Of a stretch of DNA of 17,668 bases, positions 14,660 through 17,668 are shown piece by piece. How positions within the stretch are numbered: the first letter of the stretch is position 1; each line of letters opens with the position of its first letter. The DNA comes from Asterionellopsis glacialis. Taxonomy: Eukaryota > Bacillariophyta > Plagiogrammaphyceae > Rhaphoneidales > Asterionellopsidaceae. The DNA is taken from the NCBI GenBank assembly GCA_014885115.2, contig WKLE02000220.1, positions 1-17,668 on the forward strand, given 5' to 3'. The position numbers and the translations under genes were made by a program. The notes under the pieces were generated by a model. The model searched no databases. It had not been told where the DNA came from and saw only the letters and a list, made by a program, of their open reading frames with translations.

Positions 14660-17647
14660 ATGGTGCGATGTATGCTTTACAGTGCTTCAATGGGTCCGGA
14701 ATTCTGGTCGGACGCCTTACTCCATGCTGTATACCTTTATAACCGTACCTGGCACTCGGCCATCAATAAAACACCATTCGAAGCTTGGAATAAAAAGAAA
14801 CCGGACTTGTCACATCTTAAAGTCTTTGGTAGCAGTATTACTGCACGGAAACCTGGAATCCGTCCGGCAAAATTAGACGACCATGCTTCCAAGGGCCGCT
14901 TCCTTCGGTACACTGGAACAAACAAGAATATAGTTTTCTGGGACCAACACACTCATCGGATCAAAACTGCCACACATGTTACCCACGATGAATTCCATTA
15001 TTCCAAGCCACTCACTCGACCAAAGGAATTTGATAAACTCATCAAACTAGGTGATCAAACTCCAGCCGAACACGAATACCATGGCCAGCCATTGAACATC
15101 ATGGCACATGAGTTCCCGGCACCTCTTGACGCTGTACCGCTTAACGAGCCTATAACAGCGGCAGCTGCATACCTCTCGGACCCGATGGATACTATCATTC
15201 CGATGATCTGTACCATCCAAGAGGAGCAACAACACCATCGTCCACCAACACCACCTATCTTTCTAGATCCCAAGGATAAGGACATTTTTAGCCTGGAACT
15301 CTCTTTAGACATACATGGTCCCTCGGATACGGAGAACATTCGGATCCATCCTACTCACCCAACCTTAGGTTTCGACTTACAATCAAACAAGCCTGATTCT
15401 CGACCAACTATTAAAAATTGTCGATCTGGTACACCTGCCGCTAAAATTCACCAATGGCGCAGTAAGTATCGCCATGCGACTATTGGAGCCATTAATGGTC
15501 ATCGGATTGATACTGTCCAAGAACTTCGGGACCTGGTTAAGAAACTCCAACAAGACCCGAAAGTCCAACAATGTGAGGTTACCATAGCTCAGTTGGATAT
15601 TGCGAATCCACTTACATCGTCGGGTATCCCCCAATTACATTTTGATCAATTACATCACATTACCCAACATCTACATGAAATGAAGTACGGTGAACTTTCA
15701 AACCTATGGCTGCACCCCTCAGAAATAGCCATGATAAATTCAGCAATCGCAAACTCAGATTCTGTCCAATTCACAAGGAAACAACTTTTAAAACGTGATG
15801 ACTGGAACACCAAATGGGAACCAGCTGAATGGAAACAATTGGACGCCTATCAGGCACAAGCAATGTTTGGTGCCCCTTGTGCGAGACCTGAAAACAATGT
15901 AACAGTACTCCCTTTCGTTTGGACATATCTTTGGAAGGATGATGGCCACAACGGCATGAAAGCTAAAGCAAGAGGAACTTGTAATGGGGGCAAACGCTAT
16001 GGTCGTGCGGTGACTTTAGCACACACCTACGCATCTTGTGTCGAACAACCTGCAGTTCGGATATTTTGGGCATTAGCATCCATGTTAGGCATGTATGTAT
16101 ATGGCGCGGATGCTGGTAACGCGTTTGCGGAAGCACCTGCCCCACAACAACCATTTTATATGGCTATCGATGACCAATTCCGGAACTGGTGGGAAAACAA
16201 ACTAGGACGACCACCAATACCTAAAGGCCATGTGTTGCCTGTTCAACATGCCATACAGGGACACCCTGAGTCACCTAGACTCTGGGACAAACATATATCT
16301 ACCATTCTTAAGAAGGAAGGATTCCACAATACTACCCACGAAAAATGTATCTACCAGAAGACAATTAAGGGTCAAAAGGTTTTATTTTTACGTCAGGTAG
16401 ATGACTTTGCTGTAGCATGTCGCGACCCTGATATCGCACAATCGGTTATTAGAACGATCGGCCAACACCTCAGTGTCCCACTAAATGATCTTGGACTCAT
16501 TAAGAAATTCAATGGCATCGATATCTCCCAAACCCGCCATTTTGTTAAAATCTCTTGTGAATCTTTCCTTAATAAAGTGCTAGATTCTCACGGCTGGCAG
16601 GAATCAATTCAACAACATAATCCTATACCCATGCATGATGATCCATCATATCAAGCAAGCCTCGAAATCGCCACCCCACCATCTACAGCCCAAGAAAAAC
16701 AACAATTACAGGATCAATTCTTTAATTATCGACAGGTAATTGGAGAAGCCATTTATGCGATGACTGTCGCACGCCCAGATATATCAAGTGCCATTATCAA
16801 ACTATCTCAATACTCAAATAATCCTGCTAAGATCCATTACCAGGCCTTACGACACTTGATGAAATATTTAGCATTAACTAAATCCCGCGGCATCCACTTC
16901 TGGAGAAAGAAACCCTTGGTTACTCTTCCAGCTATCCCGTCGGATTCATGCATCTCAACATCAGAGACCATGTCCATGATACCTCCAACTAAACAAGCTG
17001 GCACCATCCATGGTTACGTTGACTCCGATTGGGGTACGGACCGCAACCACCGACGCTCGGTTACCGGCATTGCTATAATGCTTGCCGGAGGCGTTATTGG
17101 ATACAAAACAAAATATCAACCAACAATTGCCTTATCTTCAACAGAGGCAGAATTTGCCGCCGCGGCTGAGGCTGGAAAAATGATCCTATATATACGATCT
17201 ATCCTATACGAACTTGGTTTTGAACAACACATGCCTACTGTCCTATTTGAAGACAACAATGGTGCACTTCATATGGCGAACTCATCACAACCAACTCGAA
17301 GAACCAGGCATATGGATATCAAACATTTTGCCTTACAAGATTGGGTGGAACATGACCATATGATATTAGCACGTGTTAACACAGAACAAAATTGTGCCGA
17401 CTCATTTACTAAACCTCTTGGAAGGATTAAATTCTACGAACAAACCGATGTATTAATGGGTCGACGACCTCCACAATACACTAAAATTTACATGAAGACT
17501 CAAAAGGTAAATACTTCTCCAACAATTATGAAGGATACAAATAAACGCCACGATTTATATGTTACCCCAACAGAGACCCCGTCACTTCGCTCCATGATGA
17601 ATAATCTGCTTCCCACGAGTACTTTACTAACCGCCACGGCAGCATAG
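14660..17647 (+). CDS. Copia polyprotein fragment: integrase tail, PDZ-like linker, RT, RNase H
   Basis: 995 codons from the first ATG; the frame is open about 50 bases further upstream, so this ATG is internal to the original polyprotein. Residues 1-115: integrase C-terminal part (FWSDALLHAVYLYNRT, TPFEAW, LKVFGS). Residues about 265-315: PDZ-like segment (GAINGHRIDTVQELRDLV). Residues about 415-645: reverse transcriptase, with the first catalytic Asp in YGADAGNAF (484) and the pair in LRQVDDF (581-582). Residues about 685-745: the Copia connection region (YRQVIGEAIYAMTVARPDI). Residues 785-920: RNase H with YVDSDWG (Asp788), SSTEAEF (Glu829), EDNNGA (Asp865) and TRHMDIKHF. RT and RNase H key residues are intact; the integrase catalytic triad is absent. 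The RQVDDF form and PDZ-like linker resemble diatom CoDi elements. It has no homologous host neighbour. Confidence 0.9.
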   Translation: MVRCMLYSASMGPEFWSDALLHAVYLYNRTWHSAINKTPFEAWNKKKPDLSHLKVFGSSITARKPGIRPAKLDDHASKGRFLRYTGTNKNIVFWDQHTHRIKTATHVTHDEFHYSKPLTRPKEFDKLIKLGDQTPAEHEYHGQPLNIMAHEFPAPLDAVPLNEPITAAAAYLSDPMDTIIPMICTIQEEQQHHRPPTPPIFLDPKDKDIFSLELSLDIHGPSDTENIRIHPTHPTLGFDLQSNKPDSRPTIKNCRSGTPAAKIHQWRSKYRHATIGAINGHRIDTVQELRDLVKKLQQDPKVQQCEVTIAQLDIANPLTSSGIPQLHFDQLHHITQHLHEMKYGELSNLWLHPSEIAMINSAIANSDSVQFTRKQLLKRDDWNTKWEPAEWKQLDAYQAQAMFGAPCARPENNVTVLPFVWTYLWKDDGHNGMKAKARGTCNGGKRYGRAVTLAHTYASCVEQPAVRIFWALASMLGMYVYGADAGNAFAEAPAPQQPFYMAIDDQFRNWWENKLGRPPIPKGHVLPVQHAIQGHPESPRLWDKHISTILKKEGFHNTTHEKCIYQKTIKGQKVLFLRQVDDFAVACRDPDIAQSVIRTIGQHLSVPLNDLGLIKKFNGIDISQTRHFVKISCESFLNKVLDSHGWQESIQQHNPIPMHDDPSYQASLEIATPPSTAQEKQQLQDQFFNYRQVIGEAIYAMTVARPDISSAIIKLSQYSNNPAKIHYQALRHLMKYLALTKSRGIHFWRKKPLVTLPAIPSDSCISTSETMSMIPPTKQAGTIHGYVDSDWGTDRNHRRSVTGIAIMLAGGVIGYKTKYQPTIALSSTEAEFAAAAEAGKMILYIRSILYELGFEQHMPTVLFEDNNGALHMANSSQPTRRTRHMDIKHFALQDWVEHDHMILARVNTEQNCADSFTKPLGRIKFYEQTDVLMGRRPPQYTKIYMKTQKVNTSPTIMKDTNKRHDLYVTPTETPSLRSMMNNLLPTSTLLTATAA

Positions 17648-17668
17648 TACTGTACGAAGCATGGGGGG
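17648..17668 (+). other. Possible polypurine tract before a 3' LTR
   Basis: Twenty-one bases after the Copia stop codon (TAG, 17645-17647) the window ends in GAAGCATGGGGGG. Copia elements carry a purine-rich primer site directly before the 3' LTR, so the LTR may start at or just beyond the window edge. The LTR itself is not visible. Confidence 0.4.

Larger units (their letters stand above)
14630..17668 (+). mobile_element. 5'-truncated Ty1/Copia retrotransposon
   Basis: Coding similarity to Copia polyproteins begins abruptly near 14633 (KRPHRTLANMVRC, the segment just after the integrase catalytic Glu). It runs without a break through integrase C-terminal sequence, RT and RNase H to 17647. 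Gag, protease and the integrase catalytic core are missing, as is any full 5' LTR. The right end continues beyond the window. The uninterrupted frame argues for a recent insertion or recent truncation. Confidence 0.88.

Noticed and set aside
14682..16154. Several 63-94-codon frames inside the Copia ORF
   Set aside because: Shadow frames of a 995-codon ORF with clear RT and RNase H motifs.
1..17668. tRNA genes or CRISPR array
   Set aside because: No B-box-like GGTTCGAATCC with a matching cloverleaf and no regularly spaced repeats were found on reading both strands.

Overview
The window looks like nuclear DNA of a diatom or close stramenopile. It is AT-rich, its genes are few and well spaced, and it contains a Copia retrotransposon whose reverse transcriptase carries the LRQVDDF form of the active site common in diatom elements. 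It also holds a short TPR-type gene and a mitochondrial-carrier-family gene with a secretory-type N-terminus. I see no tRNA, rRNA or CRISPR array and no bacterial-style operon. The organism assignment is inference.

Layout, left to right. (1) 58-1379, minus strand: a decayed pogo/CENP-B-like DDE transposase with in-frame stops and one frameshift; a further minus-strand fragment lies at 1536-1766. (2) 2155-3858: a piggyBac-like element of about 1.7 kb with TTAA target duplications, holding a nested inverted-repeat element at 2516-3078. (3) 3859-5392: mostly empty. (4) 5509-6225, plus strand: an intact TPR-like gene, probably with a 5' UTR intron. (5) 6632-6863 and 9880-10030: two copies of a dispersed repeat of about 155 bp, the first framed by 39-bp direct repeats. 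(6) 7297-9491: two divergent, frameshifted genes around a 554-bp spacer. The left one is a cysteine-rich protein resembling the P2X7 C-terminal-type domain; the right one is acidic with a zinc-knuckle-like motif. (7) 10040-10340: a TA-flanked MITE; 10461-10571: a long near-perfect hairpin. (8) 11589-12357, minus strand: unidentified fossil coding sequence with a CxxC...C motif. (9) 13031-14134, minus strand: an intact S-adenosylmethionine-carrier-like gene. (10) 14581-17668: a 5'-truncated Copia element with an intact 995-codon frame covering the integrase C-terminal part, a PDZ-like linker, reverse transcriptase and RNase H. The window ends in a G-run that may be its polypurine tract.

Only the TPR-like gene and the carrier look like functioning host genes. 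Most of the rest is transposon debris of different ages. The Copia frame is open and therefore probably young, while the pogo-like and 11.6-12.4 kb sequences are old. The best candidate for something undescribed is the divergent pair at 7.3-9.5 kb. The 10461-10571 hairpin and the PDZ-like insert in the Copia polyprotein are the next most interesting signals.
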